Assembly (NCBI RefSeq): GCF_021155775.2
Contig: NC_060233.1
Coordinates: 30,597,077-30,661,076 of the forward strand
DNA: 64,000 nt
Direction: 5' to 3'
From: Neodiprion pinetum
Lineage: Eukaryota > Arthropoda > Insecta > Hymenoptera > Diprionidae
This document shows positions 37,023 to 50,913 of this stretch, one piece after another. Numbering within the stretch: the stretch's first letter is position 1; each line of letters opens with the position of its first letter. The position numbers were made by a program, and so were the translations under genes. The notes below the pieces were generated by a model, which worked only from the letters and a program-made list of their open reading frames with translations, was not told where the DNA came from and made no database searches.

Positions 37023-39991
37023 TAGGATTTTCTTGACGGGATAGAAGAGAGGGTGTCGCGTAAAAGCTAGGTCGTTAGGATAAACCTGATGAATTTACTG
37101 CCTCGCAGAACTTTAAGCGCACACACGACATAATATGCATACATATTGCAGTATGTGTACCAGGCATAACTATATGTATATTTACCCGGTGGAATTGCTG
37201 TATAACTCGTAGAGGGCATTCCAATTAATTGATCATTGTTTCTCTATTCTCAAAAGTCAAGCACGCGTCCGCTTATTTCATTGTATCGAGAGAAATCTGA
37301 AGAGTTTGGTGTTGTAAATAATAATTATAAGGTTTTTATTATCATTTCATTTGGTAGAATTACTGTAGAATTACTATTCCATATTTCAATATGGTGGAAC
37401 TTTTACGAAACAAGATCTTTGGAAGGAATCGATCGAACAAATTTTATTTCTATCGTAAATTAAGAAGCTCAATATTTTATACCGTGAATTTATCCATACT
37501 AAGAAATCATTGTGTAATTGATCGTGGTTAATACTTATTATTATAAGGATCGAAAATTTGGCGTTGCAATGTCGTAGGGTGAAATGTTGTTTCCAAAATC
37601 TAGAACCAAATACGTGCAGGCTTCAGAATATTGAACAGAAAAATGTCGTTAAATTTGGCACGGAATTGCCCATAGGCGTGTATAAGCGGTAGAATCGTAG
37701 AGGCACTCGTTACACAAGCAAGCTGCATGGAACATACGTTCTAATTCCCGTTTGGATATATCGCCGCGCACATTCCTGTGAAAATAGTTGCAATGAAACA
37801 AAACAGATCAAGACTGCCGCAGTGACTATATCTATGTATATACGATGTACGGCGATAATACACAGGACAGAATACGTATACATATATGTATATGAGTAAC
37901 CGCATTTCCGTCTCTGTCCGGCAATTAAAGTCCCCTCGTCCTATTATTCGATCCTTGCTGCAGGTCCTGGAGCGAGAAAGAAGCCCCCCTCTTCCGGCTG
38001 TATAGAAAATAAAACGAAAGGAAAATATAAAATGAAGTAAAACGAGGAAGGGTAAAAAGTCGCGCCCCACCTCCCGGTCTCCTCCTACTTTTGTATCGCT
38101 AACTTTTTAGAACCCTTTTTCACTCTCTAACCATCGGTTAGACGATCGTGGAAAAATGAAATGCGATCATTGCATTCCTCTCGTCTGACCTAACGAGGAC
38201 AGCTACTACTGACACTACTGGCGTTTCTTCTTGTTTCGATAACCGTTTCTCAATACCGAGCCGCGTTTGCCAGTCTCTTCTTTCCGACAAGATTCGACGA
38301 CCGGTTATCAGATTTCGATCCGCTGAAGCTATTTTAACTTTTAATTCGAAACTAACGATCCCGGAAATTGTAGGCACAGAACTTATTTTCACGCGCGGTA
38401 ATGTGGGCGATCATTTCTTTTTTTTTTCGTTTCTTTCGCGTACGTTTTTACTTTGCGGAAACATCGTACCTACTCCAAAGGAGACTTTGATTGAAACATG
38501 ATCGCTTTCGCGTAACGTAAAATTGAAAAATTGTTGATTGAAACCCGTGTTGTTCTTCGGCGTACCTTTTTATCTTTTCGGATAGTTATAATTTTTATAT
38601 TTTCGAATTGGCCACGACAGATTTTTTACGTGGACTCGAAAGTTACAAATAATTAAACTGAAAATACACATTTTATGGGCAAAATTATCGTATCTGTGAT
38701 TGTAAATGGCTAACTTCCGCTGTTATAAAAATGCACGATAGCGTTATTAGAAATCTGATTCGTAGAATTTGTCGATGATTCATTGGCGGCGAAAAAATTA
38801 ATTGTGACTTAATTGCAATAACTTTAAGTTTTACGACGGCTTTGGGACAGAGAAACATACTCTGAATTTCATTAAAAAATAGAACCTATCTGATATTTTA
38901 CCGCGTAATGAAAATGCGCGCCTTTCTCGCCCGTTATGTTTCATTTTTTTTTTTTTTTTTTACACATTCGTAGTTTCTTGAAAAACTTTGTGATTCATTA
39001 ATACGGGTTTACTTTTCTTTCGATGAATACTTGTGCGATCCCTCTTGTAGATTTTATTTACATGAAACAAGCCTTGAGCAGAATCCTTTGTCTTATTTTA
39101 TTACTTAGCCTGGTCTATTATTATTGCAATTGCGTTGAAGCTATGAATATTTGTACAATAGATACATATATCTGAACAGAAGATATTGGAGTCTTCAGTC
39201 GTACCGAGACCGGTTTTTACGAATGTTATAAAAATTATGTCGACCCTCGTAAAAGTTCACTGTTCATCATCAATTTTCGATACGAATATAAAAATATCGA
39301 TTCCTTACGCGGCGCACGTTGTTCTAAATTCTTTATTTTCCTCCAATAGTTACGGCTTCGCTGAAAAATAAACTCGACTGAAATTTGCACCCGATGGGAA
39401 TATAAGATTAAATCATAAATTTGAGTGCAGCTAGTTCTCTAATATTAAAGATCGTCGAGTACACTTGTAAAGTATGTCAGAGTAACGAAGTTGCTGATAA
39501 TTTATTAAGTTTGTTGAAACAAAGAGTAAACTCGAGCGGATGAAATTCTTTTATTTCTTTTTCTTTTACTTTCACGATCATGTTCGCATATTAGATTTTA
39601 TTCAAGTTCTCCAACGAGTCTATATACACAAGGAGGGGAGGAAAATGACGAGAGTAGAACCCGCGGTGAAAAAGTCAATAATTTTACGATCGACGTGCGC
39701 GTATTGCGAATGTATAATATCGTGGAACTGCGAAGTATCTGTTATGCAAAAGAAATGCGAGATCCGCAATTCCAGGCCGGACTTACACCGGGGAAATCCG
39801 CCATTGGAATGAATAGCCGCAGAGCGAATTCCGGCCTGCTTTATGAAGTCGAGTATCGCCGTTTTCAAATCCCGAATTTTTACGAGATCAATAATAATTT
39901 ATTCACTGTCATGATTCTCTCGCAGTTCAGAAGGAATGAAAACAAACCCTTCACACAGTTACGGTCGACTTTCCTTCCGCGTATCCCGTAT

Positions 39992-40029
39992 CCGCTTATC
40001 CGCCGGAGATTTATAATTGCGATAAGCGG
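39992..40029. promoter_or_regulatory. Inverted pair of GATA sites
   Basis: CCGCTTATC at 39992-40000 and GATAAGCGG at 40021-40029 are a perfect 9-bp inverted repeat separated by 20 bp. Each arm contains a consensus GATA-factor site (GATAAG). The identical flanks beyond the hexamer suggest a paired site or a hairpin. Its role is inference. Confidence 0.35.
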
Positions 40030-41982
40030 CTTGCTCCGCATTAACATTATCTGGATTGTACGGAGGAACGGGCCGAGTAGGAGGAGGAATTCGCGACGCG
40101 GTCGCGAAATTTGATTGACCAAACACAAACCGCGGTCTAATCTCGCTGGCCAATAACAACCGGAATTACATCAGGTTGCGGGCCTTATCAGCGTCTCGAT
40201 TAGGCTGCAAACAACAGAGGACTTGCGGTTTTGCCATATTCCAGTTGGACCGTGAAGCGGAATTCGGCCTGCGACTACACAAGAGACGGAGGAATTTCAA
40301 GCTGCAATAATTATCCCCGCAAATTATTATCTCGGGTATCCAGAGCTCCGCGAATATACTGGGACACATTTCTCACATGATAGGTGGTGAAATAATTTCG
40401 GAACAAAAAGACGTTGTTCTGACAAAATATCGGATGTTATTTTATTCATTTTTGTTTACTTATTTTATTGCCATAGAAAAATAATTATTGAAAACGCACA
40501 AATGCGTCTCAATGAACAGATCGTGAATTTGAAAGTAACCGCAGCTTCCTAATGTACTGTGTAATTTAGTTTGAAAGATCGGGTCCTGCAATTACGTACG
40601 ATCTTCTGCTTTTAACTTATCGATTCTTTTACCTCGGTATACCTGCGTCACAATCATGCATTCCTTTTATTTTTTTTTTAATGATCGATCGTTGCAAAGA
40701 ACAAAAAAAAAAAAACTCCAAAGGATTATACGCCTCTTTTACACTAAAATGCTTTTTGGGGCTGACAACTTTATTCCTCTGTACACGCTGTAATTGATGT
40801 GAAAGGGAAATTGCGGGGAAATATTGAACGGGAAAATTTCGAGGGGTGTAATCGCTACTTGCCACTCGTCGGGGAACCAGTTACGCGCTCTTCACCACCA
40901 GCGGCATTTATTACCTCCATTTTTACCTAAAAGTTGACGTGCAGACAGTGGCACGTTAAAGGACCCAGCATGGCGGTGTCAATTGCTAATTGTGCAGTTC
41001 GAGTTTAAAGTAATTTTTCACTTCGAAAATTGCACAAAGTACACAACTCGCTGTATAGGTATAAGGGAACTGTGAAGAAACAAATGATATTTGTTCGTTT
41101 GATGCGGATAGGACGGGATATCACCATTTTGCAACAAACCAAATGACGAATTCGATACCTTATTATTATTTCAAATGCAAGGGCGCTGATCGAAAAATAA
41201 ATGGTAATTTCTACTTTTGGCATGATGCGTTCATTCGCTGCCATCATTGCGTATTTTAACCCACGAATCAACGCTATTGTTTTACGGTATATGTGCACCA
41301 CGTATATGCGCTATACTCGAATGTGAAATTTTGCCAGGAGCAGGCTTCTGAAATACAGAGCAAATTTTCAACCACCCTCGCATTGCGGAGGGTAATATTT
41401 TACAATTAAATTCAAACTTGTTTTTGTTCTATCTTCTCGCTCTCTCTCTTCTCTTTAACGCACCTCGGGTTGTACATTAAATAACCATAAACCAACAAGG
41501 CTGCGCAGTCTTTTATTTCCTTTTTTCCATCATTAAAACGGCATGATTTTTTTTTTCCTTTCTAAATACCCTCTCAAGCAGTCCATTAGAGTGATTCAAA
41601 AAATACCGAGCTTTTTACCTTGAAACTCATTGCTAAATAACTAAATCCGGTGATAGCTATTCTCGGTATATACATTTCAGGTAAATGCAGTAATTAACAA
41701 AAATGATACAAATTTGGTGTGACAAGAATAAATAAAACATAATAAAATCATAATAAAAGAAAAACACAAATAATAAAATTTGGCGGTCAAATTGGTAAGT
41801 ATGTAAATAAAAGCGTATAATGTAACATTGTATAAATGTAAAAACCAGACACATAAATCTAAGATTCTGACGCAAAGGACAGAAAAAAAGCTAAAACACT
41901 CGAAATTCAACCAGTAACACATGCATATTTCAATCACATAATTATACAATGCAGACAACGTTCAATTCGATTCTGATAACGA

Positions 41983-42012
<30 letters not shown>
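41983..42012. repeat. (TAG)10 microsatellite
   Basis: Ten uninterrupted TAG units. Confidence 0.95.
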
Positions 42013-42014
<2 letters not shown>

Positions 42015-43180
42015 AAGTATAGTGACATGCCGAGGTCTAAGGTCCCCATGTGGATTAAATTTTTAATTAAGGTGTAAAATAAATTACAAGCCGAAGTCAA
42101 AGGGATTCTTTCGAACGTAAATTCGTCATTCCAATAGCCTTGTTTTATCGTGGATATACATATTCAACATGTACAGTCTGTAGCGTTGGGGGTAGAATAA
42201 GTTGCGGTCTCCATGTATTTATCGTCCAAATCTCCGAGCTCGGATTATACACACACATAGGTACGCTAAGGGGATCGAGAATCTGGAACAATGATAGCAA
42301 AGTCCAGCCATTAACGTACTTTGGAAATTGTTTTCACGAGGAAACATCGCTAATAATCAAGTGTGCCTCGCAGTATTCATTACATATTTCTACAATATCT
42401 AATGGCACTCTTTTTTCTGCCATGCTTTTCGAAATCGTAGACAACCAAATGAAATATCAAAAGTTTGGAGAACGAAGTGTTGTTGTAGTATTCTAGGTCG
42501 CGAAACCAAATTTCTAAGCTATAAAAAAACAAATTTAATCCAACTGTTTCGAACAGATGGAAAAATTATGTCGGCAGAATTGTCGACTTTGTACGTATAA
42601 ATTGAAGGAAACTATTGAATGCAACGAAAAAAATGTAATGAACTTTTCAGCAAAAATATAAATGGGCACGTGAAGTAGAAAAAAAAAAACAAAAAAACAA
42701 GACGATTTTTATTTCCCACGTTTATGATAAATAAAATCCAATTTTTTTTAGTATCGTCTCGAAATGTTCAAAATTGAAATCTCCTCTTAGACACAATATT
42801 TATGGATTCCGATACAACCTTTTTAAGCCCCGTTTGTACAGGTTTCTTGGATATTTGTCAGCAGGTTACCAGTTTCTTTATATTGTGATTTGATTCTTGA
42901 AAGTGAGGTAGGAAAATGTTATTCAAACGCAACGTGACCCTCTGTCTCTGATCTTCAGGGATGCTTCTAAATCCATTGCGGATGCACAAGGATGACTGTA
43001 ATAACTTGAAACACGGACACCAGAGACCTCATGCCCATTTCTACACCCAAGTACGTGGTAAATTCTGGACCGCTGTAGAAGCCGCTAAGTGCTGACCTGA
43101 AAACCGGCGTGTCCAAATTTTTCACATAAAGTGTCATCAGCCTCTGGTTTGTGTGCTCCAGGGATCGCTAGCGTGAGCTT
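42013..43180. other. Non-coding DNA, no gene seen
   Basis: A 118-codon forward frame at 42140-42496 starts inside AT-rich sequence and has no recognisable domain. A poly-A tract lies at 42680-42700. I cannot support a gene. Confidence 0.5.
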
Positions 43181-44401
43181 GGTGCACACGTTATGGCTGC
43201 ACTCCATCGCATTAAATGTGGCAAGGATCCAATAGCCGGGGAATTGATTGTGAGTTAACAAGACACTTTGGAGCGCCACGTAGGTCGCGCCGGCGGACGC
43301 TCGGCTCGGGAAGGAAGCAGTCGGCTCTTCTTAATTGAGGAAAGCTTCTAAAAGCAAATTAAGGGAGGGCAAAAAAAAAGAAGGCGAAAATAAGCCCCGG
43401 TACGGCTCTGCCTAGTTATGCCGTTACGGCTGACGGCGGGGGAAACCGACAAACAAACAGGGCGGAAGGGAAGGAGGATGAAGGACCCCGAGGAGGGATC
43501 AGCTTCTTATTTCGTTTCGTTTCATTCCCACGTATATTTCATTTATTTTATTTCTCCTCGTTTCGTCTCGTCTCGTTCCGTGTCGTTTCGCTTCCTTCTC
43601 AACCATCTACCTCGCCTACCGCCCACTCCATATTCATTTCACCGCGAAATTAGCCTCCGGCAGTTCTCCACCGGGCAAACAACCCACGGCACATTTCAGA
43701 CTCAGCCACGTAACAATTCCGCCCTCTCTTCGTCGCCGGATGTTAGCTCCACAAAAAATTTTTCACCCAACCATTACCTATACGGCCACAAATCGCACGC
43801 TGTTAACTTCGGCTTGAATCAATCCCCGTTGATAAGCGAGGACGCGTTAATCGTTCGCGATAATGTGCGAATACCGCATAACGAGCTACTAATCCATTAC
43901 AGATACGCGTATAGTATTATGTACTCACTCTAGCTGTCGCCGATGGGTATCCGCTGGCAGATAATATCGACGTTGAATTGCAACTAATCATAGAGATAAT
44001 TCACCTCGCACTGATTCACACTCTCATCAAGCCGTCATCCCGGCGGGTTCACATATCGTCCCTTCAACACTACGTATAACCGTGCACGCGCGAAACCGCG
44101 CTCAAACACTTCGCCAACTGCTGTAACTCCACTCGTGACGAACGGAATCTCGCTGTTCCGCGTACGTGGTTTGTGTCTAGTAGCTATTTCCTTGAGTTAA
44201 GATTCACTGCGGCCTCCCGCTGCGGCCATTCTTCCCGTATTCATCTGCTCGTACAAGACTTCGACCAGGACATGAAGAAGCCAGCGTTTTCGTACATAAC
44301 ATTTTTTCATCCGTCAGAGCGCACGCCCTGCTCATCGGATGAGTATATTACTATATACATATATGTATATATATATAGATATATATATATAGTACATATA
44401 T

Positions 44402-44439
<38 letters not shown>

Positions 44440-47400
44440 CACGTGTCAGTTTGTGACGGATAGTTTTAATTTGACCTAAAGGATCGCCGGCGGGTGAGGC
44501 TGACTTTTTCGAAGACTATCGTGATCCCTGTCGCCTGGCGTCATCCAAACTTTTCACTCAACACACCGCCTCTCTTCGAGTTCACCGTTCTTCAGCTTTT
44601 CAAACCTTATCGCGAGCCTCCTCGACCGCGCTTTGTCGCCGGGGGTTAAAGTTGAAACTCGATAACGACCTTGGATTAAAACGAGTCTCAACTGCGACTA
44701 TCGCAAATTCCCGCACCTAGTGCCCCTGTCATTTTGGGTGGATCACCGGAGCTTAAGAAAACCGCACTGATTTGCCAGAAGGTCAAGTTCACCAAGATCC
44801 GGGTTGACCAGCTTGACCGCGCTCGGCGTTCGTACTCTTCAGCGATGTTCTACACTGTACTGTCGTGTAAGAAAGAAGGGGAATAACAATGATAGTAATG
44901 GGTGTAAAGATCAGCAGAAGTGGAAAGAGGTAATAGAAGTTTGGTGCCAACTTGCCTACTGCGCATTCGATTTGATTTACGAACCGTTATACCACACCAC
45001 GACACTATCTCCGCAGTCATACCCTGCTCATCTCTCTACACGTACGTGCATATCTCGCACGACACGAATTTCACGTTGGTATACTATTTAGCCTTTGGTC
45101 ACACGCGAACCACGAGGATCGAATAAAGATCCGGAGAACTTGACACTCGGTACTGAAACTTCCCAACTCGAACTTTGACCGTTCTTCAAGCAACCCTCGT
45201 GACATCCATGCTCGATAGTTCTCGCCTGGCCAACCGCGGCGGGCGTTCAAACTCTCCGCGATCTCAGACCGTACCCAGCGCTTGAACCAGGTCCGCTCTG
45301 TTCCTGGTTGTCAGAAGTTTGCCAAAGGACTGCCGGGCAGAGGCGGCAAACTCTGACGCGCATACCGCTCACGCACCAGCTGCCCCACCCCCATAGTATA
45401 TAGTCACCTTTCATCCCCTACCCCTGGAACTGAGAGGCTGTCACACTACCCGCCGGACTCGGCGAGGAACCGAGGCACCGCTGCCCCGCGACCTCGGCTT
45501 GGTCAGCCACGGGGAAACCACGATGCAGCATCGCCGACGCCTTTAATTACCAGAAATTTCCAACACTTTTTCTTCTGTCGAGAAAAAAGGTCCGACTCAT
45601 GGTCCGTGAGACGGAATTTTTCACGCAAGCTCTTTCGGACTGCATCCTTGCCTCGATCATCGGCCGCATGCACGTCGAGGCGTGAGAAGGCGAACGCTGC
45701 ATAGCGAGCAGCTCTAAATACGTCACCGGAATAACCTATCGAATCCATTCTACCGCTGGGTCCGTACATCGGGGCAAGGTGGCTGGTCGTGCCACAGCTC
45801 TCTATCTGTTTGTATTTCCCCTGGGAAGCGTGTATATTCATGTGCCCAGATAACGGGCATATGTGGACTTGATACAACAAACGTACATCCGAGAGTCGCA
45901 TTGATACGTTTACTGCACTGGGAAAATTTACTCTACCGAGGTTATGCAGGTGGGTACAATATCCCGGCTTTAACCGACCACCGACAATTTAGCAATTACC
46001 TTTGGTCCCGAGCACGGCTCGCTCAATTACTCATTTTTCTACGCTGACCTCCGTTCTCTCTTCCATTTATCCAACGCACGGACATCGAGCAGTGACGTAC
46101 CGTGGTTACACGTCACAACACCGCGAGACTCGACTCGACTTATGCCGGCACGCGGATGCTTTCACCCTCTTTTAGGATCGATCCCGTTGGCATCGGTCCG
46201 ACGTTGGACCGGCGAAAAATGGAACGTCTCGACCCGCAGAACCAATCAAAACCCCGAAATTATTTCCAGCTCAAAATCGGTCTGGGATTATTTTCCATTC
46301 AATCCGATAACGCGGCTCTCTTATATCTCCGCCGAACAATCGTGTCCGGGTACTCCCAACGGTGCAGTGCCTTTCCGGTGTCCGGTGTATACGACATATG
46401 CACATACATGTAGTGAAAGCAGAATTGAGACACGGAAAATGGAAGATTAAATTAAACCTCAAGGGGCAAACTGAATCTGAGAGTAAGCGGACTCGGGTTT
46501 TACGTCTAGACAAGAGGACGCCGTCCAATATTCAATAAATTCTCGAGATTTCGTGAACTTCAACAATCACCGCAGCTCCAAATGAGAACTGCACCGAATG
46601 GGGCTGGCGGTGGCTTCACGCCTGGTGGTTAATAGGACCGCATTGTTGGACCTTGTGGAGGGTGAATGGAGCGCTGAGGCCTCGCAGTGACTCAACTGGC
46701 GGAGCAGCGTGCCGGAATCCACACCGCTTCAACCTTAATCGTGTCTCAACCGAGTGCAGTTTTGGATCGTAAATGGTAAATGCATTGTCTGGAGACGCGC
46801 GGACTCTGCAGTTCGAGGAGAATCTGCGGCGCGTTAAGCGCCACTAGACTGCAGGGTAATTCTCCGGCTGCACAAGGCACCGCGGAAATAAAGCGGTTTC
46901 AACCAGTTACAAGTCCCGCGCTTCTGACGATGGACTCCCTCGTTTCCGACGTCAGACGAGGTCTCGTCTCTCTCCCTCTCTCTCCCTCACTGTCTGACAG
47001 GCAAGTTAATAGTTTGTTGCACTGTGATATACCGACAAACAGTAAAGCCTCTACCAGCGAGCAGCCGAGCCTCCCTTGCTGAGAAGTGCCGGAGCCCAGG
47101 CAAACAAGAAGCTGAGCTGGAAATACAAGAAGCACCCTGTATCATAACCGTCCCTCCGCATCAACTGCACCCTCCGACAATGGCGTAGAGACGACAGTGC
47201 GGATGTGCGTTGAAAGGTCCTTCGCAGTTGTCGGCCTCCTCTGAGGGTTGGAGCGGTAAGTTGTGCGGTTGTGCATTTGGCTCTCGTGCCAGCCCATTCC
47301 GAGATTGAATCTCGCAAAACTGCAGCCCCTCAGATTTCGCCCTCTGTCTCTGACTGCCACACGGTATAATTAATTCATAATGCCCAACTAATTGCGCAAC

Positions 47401-49500
47401 CATGTCGGATAGTTGTACACCCATGCGAACACAATAGCATTTAATTTGTTCCCTAATTAAACAGACTGCATCGCGGATCCGCCGGACTTGGAGTATCTGC
47501 AAAACCAACTACACTACACTTGCACCAACCGTCACGGTGGTCGGTTTTCAGAGTTCTACGGTTAACTGGGAAGATATTGCGCACTCGCTGTTTCATTCCG
47601 CGATTTGTGATACTTGGATCCTTTAACGATAATCACCGTTCTCGACAGTTCGGATATCAGTATGACCGCGGATGAGAGGTTGCGCTGCTGGTAAAGAGAA
47701 ACGAGGTTTGAAGTCTTGCTTGGTTTTGCTCGGAAGTTTCCCGGAACTTGAGCACGCGGTTCTCACGACGTGTTGTGTCGTGGCGTGCCCCCATAATTCC
47801 CGTCGATCCCAGGGTTAACCACGAGTTTACCTATTATTATCACGCAACTGCAGCTGTCAGGCAAGCAGCCAGTGAACCGGTATCCCAGTATATCTGGCAA
47901 ATGCGGGATGAGCGGCGGAAGTGAGATCTGTGAAAATTCCCCGTACAATCCAGGTTGTAAGTTTTGTCGTGTGGCGTTATGATTTATATGCCCGCATATG
48001 ATATGTGCTGCCGAGATGGGGACAGAAAAATCCTCGGAAGGTCGGTATGCTGAGCAGAATGGATATAAGGGATGGAGAGGCTGAGAAAGAGGGGAAAGAG
48101 GGGAAAGCACGGGAAGCTGAGTAACTGGGGAGCCTCATTCGTGATCCTTATCGCAGCTTGGCGAAAGAACGAATTTGCGTATCGAAATTGGATTCCTATT
48201 CCCTTAGATTACAAAACTGAGTTAAGAGGCGGCTGTACTGAGTTTCACACACGTGGGAAACATCTGCGCCTTAAATTATCCGCTGAAAGATACTTCACAT
48301 TTATATAACTCTCAAGGCTCTGACTTTTTCAAATTCTAATTGATTGAGAAAAAAAAATCATTGCGCTTGAGTCTTAGACTAGGCGGAACTACGAAAACCT
48401 AAGTCAATATAATCTGTCATCAGGAAAATTCAATCGTTGCCCAATATGTCCTATCCGAACGACGGATAGTAGGGATTTCCCGTGAAAGTCATCGTCGATT
48501 CCGATTGGATGGTTATAAACATTTCTCAATTCTTTGGGACGAAATGTTGCACGTATGTGCTGCGTGGCAAGATTTCGGCAATTGATCTCTGAGCGGCCAT
48601 CGTAACCACTTTGACAGATCCATCGATTGGGCTCTCATTGTCAGTCGAGAAGAGCTCCACGCCCCAGTCAATTTCCTATTCTGGTGATTCCACGTGAACG
48701 AAAAGTTTAATCACCGTTCCGTGAGGCTCCAACACTGTGCGTAACGTCGGGGACGCTGAGTTGGTTCGGTTAACTCGACTCCTCGACGGCTTGAAAACGC
48801 GGCGAGTCGCGACGTGACAAAGGCTCATGAGGAGGCCGTGAGGAATAGGAAGGAGGATAAGGAAGTCGAAAAAGGGCAGGGTGGAAGGGAGTTTGGCGCA
48901 CGAGGCTCGCAGCTAACTGACTCAACCGTGCGAGAAATAAGCAATTCCCCCGATAATGGTCTCCACGTGTACCATCCACCCCTTACTTAGAAGGGACATG
49001 GTTATGCCGAAGGTGTAAGGTTCCCGCGCGAGCGGTCGAGAATAGGAACCGGGAAGAAATGCCCACTCGATGCCTTATAATGCGATCTAGATCAACGTGC
49101 ATGATCGATTTTTCATCGAAAATCTGTGCGGTTTACGCTGTAGAAGTGGGCGAATCCTCTCGCGTTTAATACAAGTGATCGGTAGGCCGAGACTGTGCTC
49201 CGAATATCGCTGGAGGTTCTGAACTGAATGGTCCACCACCTTTATCGCAATCAGCGCGTCTAAATTTTTTGGCAGAGTTTGGGATACACCCCCTGATTTA
49301 TACACCCTTTGACTGATCAAAGTGAACGGTGCCAGAGGCGAGAAGGTAGGGTGGGAAATTGCTCGGGGACTGGGGAAAGTGGAAGAGACGGAGCAGGCGA
49401 TGATGATGGATCGAGCCCAGCGCGATTGGCAGCTCCGTTATTACCTACACGTTGAACAATAACGGGGAATCGGAATGCGATGTTGAATGAGTGCTACGCA
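43181..49500. other. GC-richer block with many unsupported open frames
   Basis: This 6.3-kb stretch is visibly richer in G+C and CpG than the rest, so stop codons are rarer and frames of 70-170 codons appear on both strands. The largest are 43418-43933 (+, 171 codons), 45503-45901 (-, 132 codons), and 47161-47508 and 47763-48110 (-, 115 codons each). None has a domain, signal peptide or repeat pattern I recognise, and the 171-codon frame runs through a TTCGT pentamer tract at 43512-43592. A promoter or 5' region of a flanking gene, or a regulatory block, would explain the composition. Individual exons may be present but cannot be called. Confidence 0.4.
44343..44441. repeat. (TA)n microsatellite, interrupted
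   Basis: About 100 bp of alternating TA with occasional C and G, seen directly. Confidence 0.95.
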
Positions 49501-49844
49501 TTAGATAGCTGTCTCGTTGACGAAATTGGGTCCAGCCACAGCCAAGGCAGTCTAGGCTTCCGATGCGAACTTAAAATCCACTTTGCCGATGGAGCTCATT
49601 AGGATGTTGGGTAACAATGCTGATTGTGGTAGACGGTGAACAGTGACAGTCAGATAGAATATTCTCAGCGACTGCGCGTGAATCTGTACAGGTATAGTCA
49701 ATTACTCTACAATTACTGAACCGGTCCAATTAGCCTATTTTTAAAACTGATTCGTCTATCATAACCACATGTAACTGATATCTTGGACGTATGAATTTCT
49801 GTAAACATTGTATTTAAGGCGGTGGGGGGAGTGATACGAAGCTT

Positions 49845-50045
49845 TTGGGTGGGGGTCAAAAGTTGTAAGGATCAATATTTGGAACGCCCGATGTTTCGAA
49901 ATTTCAAACATGCGAAAATAAAATAACGAAAGATGAATTCTTCGAAATTTTGATGAGTGACTACCAATCACTGACACTTTTACGTATCCAGATTTCGAAC
50001 AGCCATTCCAAATATTGATCCTTCTAAGTTTTGACCCCCACCCAA
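49845..50045. mobile_element. Inverted-repeat element with 40-bp arms
   Basis: Arms 49845-49884 and 50006-50045 match at 37 of 40 positions after reverse-complementing. They share TTGGGTGGGGGTCAAAA and AAGGATCAATATTTGGAA. Weaker similarity continues inward to a TTCGAAAT block. The 121-bp middle has no coding capacity. I see no clear target-site duplication. MITE-like, family unassigned. Confidence 0.75.
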
Positions 50046-50436
50046 GGTTTCTGGATATTCTAGGTGGAGGAGAAACAGCAACTAGACCCTAATTTTGTGG
50101 GTATCATGTTCCAAAGGGTGTTCCTTGTTTGGAGCTCTGTTTCGATTGGTAAAAATAATGTACAATAATATTTTTATGAAATTAAGGAATTTGAAATACA
50201 CGCTAGAAAACGTTGTAATTACGCCTAAAAACCTCCACCTGTAAACAATACTCTATGACGATAAAAATGATTGTACGTTTTGGAATTTTTAGTGAATGTA
50301 GTATTGATATATAAAATAAAAGTGATCCGTAAGTTACTTTTTGGTACTGTAGGTCGGTGAAAAAACAAAGAAAATATAATAATCAACATTTTAGACCAAC
50401 TTTATTTGGTGGTGTAACCCGTTTTTCGGTTCATAT

Positions 50437-50470
50437 ATATATATATATGTGTGTATGTATATGTATATAT
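50437..50470. repeat. (TA)n(TG)n microsatellite
   Basis: An alternating TA tract passing into TGTGTATG units. Confidence 0.85.
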
Positions 50471-50483
50471 TGATTTACTTATA

Positions 50484-50502
50484 AATTCCGACACGTAAGG
50501 AT

Positions 50503-50540
<38 letters not shown>

Positions 50541-50745
50541 ATTGACTTGTGTGATATTTAGTCGATACTTCATACTCATTTAACAAGTAAATCAATTTGC
50601 GCAACTTAGTCATTGTTTAATAATTATCGCTAGTTTGCTCTACTGTATGTTCAAATCATTTTCGCATTAATTTAGAGACTTTTATGTTTATGTTATATAA
50701 TTATACATTTGTATTCTCAGTGTAGGATCCTTACGTGCCGGAATT
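50484..50745. mobile_element. Inverted-repeat element with 23-bp arms enclosing a (TA)n tract
   Basis: The left arm (50484-50506) and right arm (50723-50745) are inverted copies with one mismatch, built on AATTCCG(A/G)CACGTAAGG followed by ATCCTA. A perfect TA tract fills 50505-50538, immediately inside the left arm. A second, inner inverted pair (ATTGATTTACTT left of the element, AAGTAAATCAAT at about 50585) makes the structure nested. No coding capacity; MITE-like or foldback. Confidence 0.65.
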
Positions 50746-50913
50746 GGGGCAGTGCTCTCTGATTTTGGTTATTTCATGTGTTGTCATTAGCGAAATAGCA
50801 ACAATATTTATGGACGTAGACATTATAAATTGAGTAGAGATGTTTTATAGATAGATCTAAATATAAAACTATAATAAGCTAGCCTCAATTTCTTAGCATT
50901 TTTTAAGGTCTAA

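Larger units (their letters stand above)
35047..41980. other. AT-rich non-coding DNA, no supportable gene
   Basis: Open frames are short and overlapping, including a 139-codon forward frame at 39695-40114 that is mirrored by minus-strand frames over the same bases. Near 39.7-40.3 kb the sequence is somewhat GC-richer, with repeated GGAATTC/GGCCTGC blocks. No domain, RNA gene or transposon end was recognised apart from the sites listed separately. Confidence 0.5.

Noticed and set aside
39695..40114. 139-codon forward frame
   Set aside because: Minus-strand frames cover the same bases, composition is ordinary, and no motif was recognised.
43418..43933. 171-codon forward frame
   Set aside because: It starts at a non-ATG codon and depends on a TTCGT-type pentamer tract. 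The local GC-rich composition makes long frames likely on both strands.
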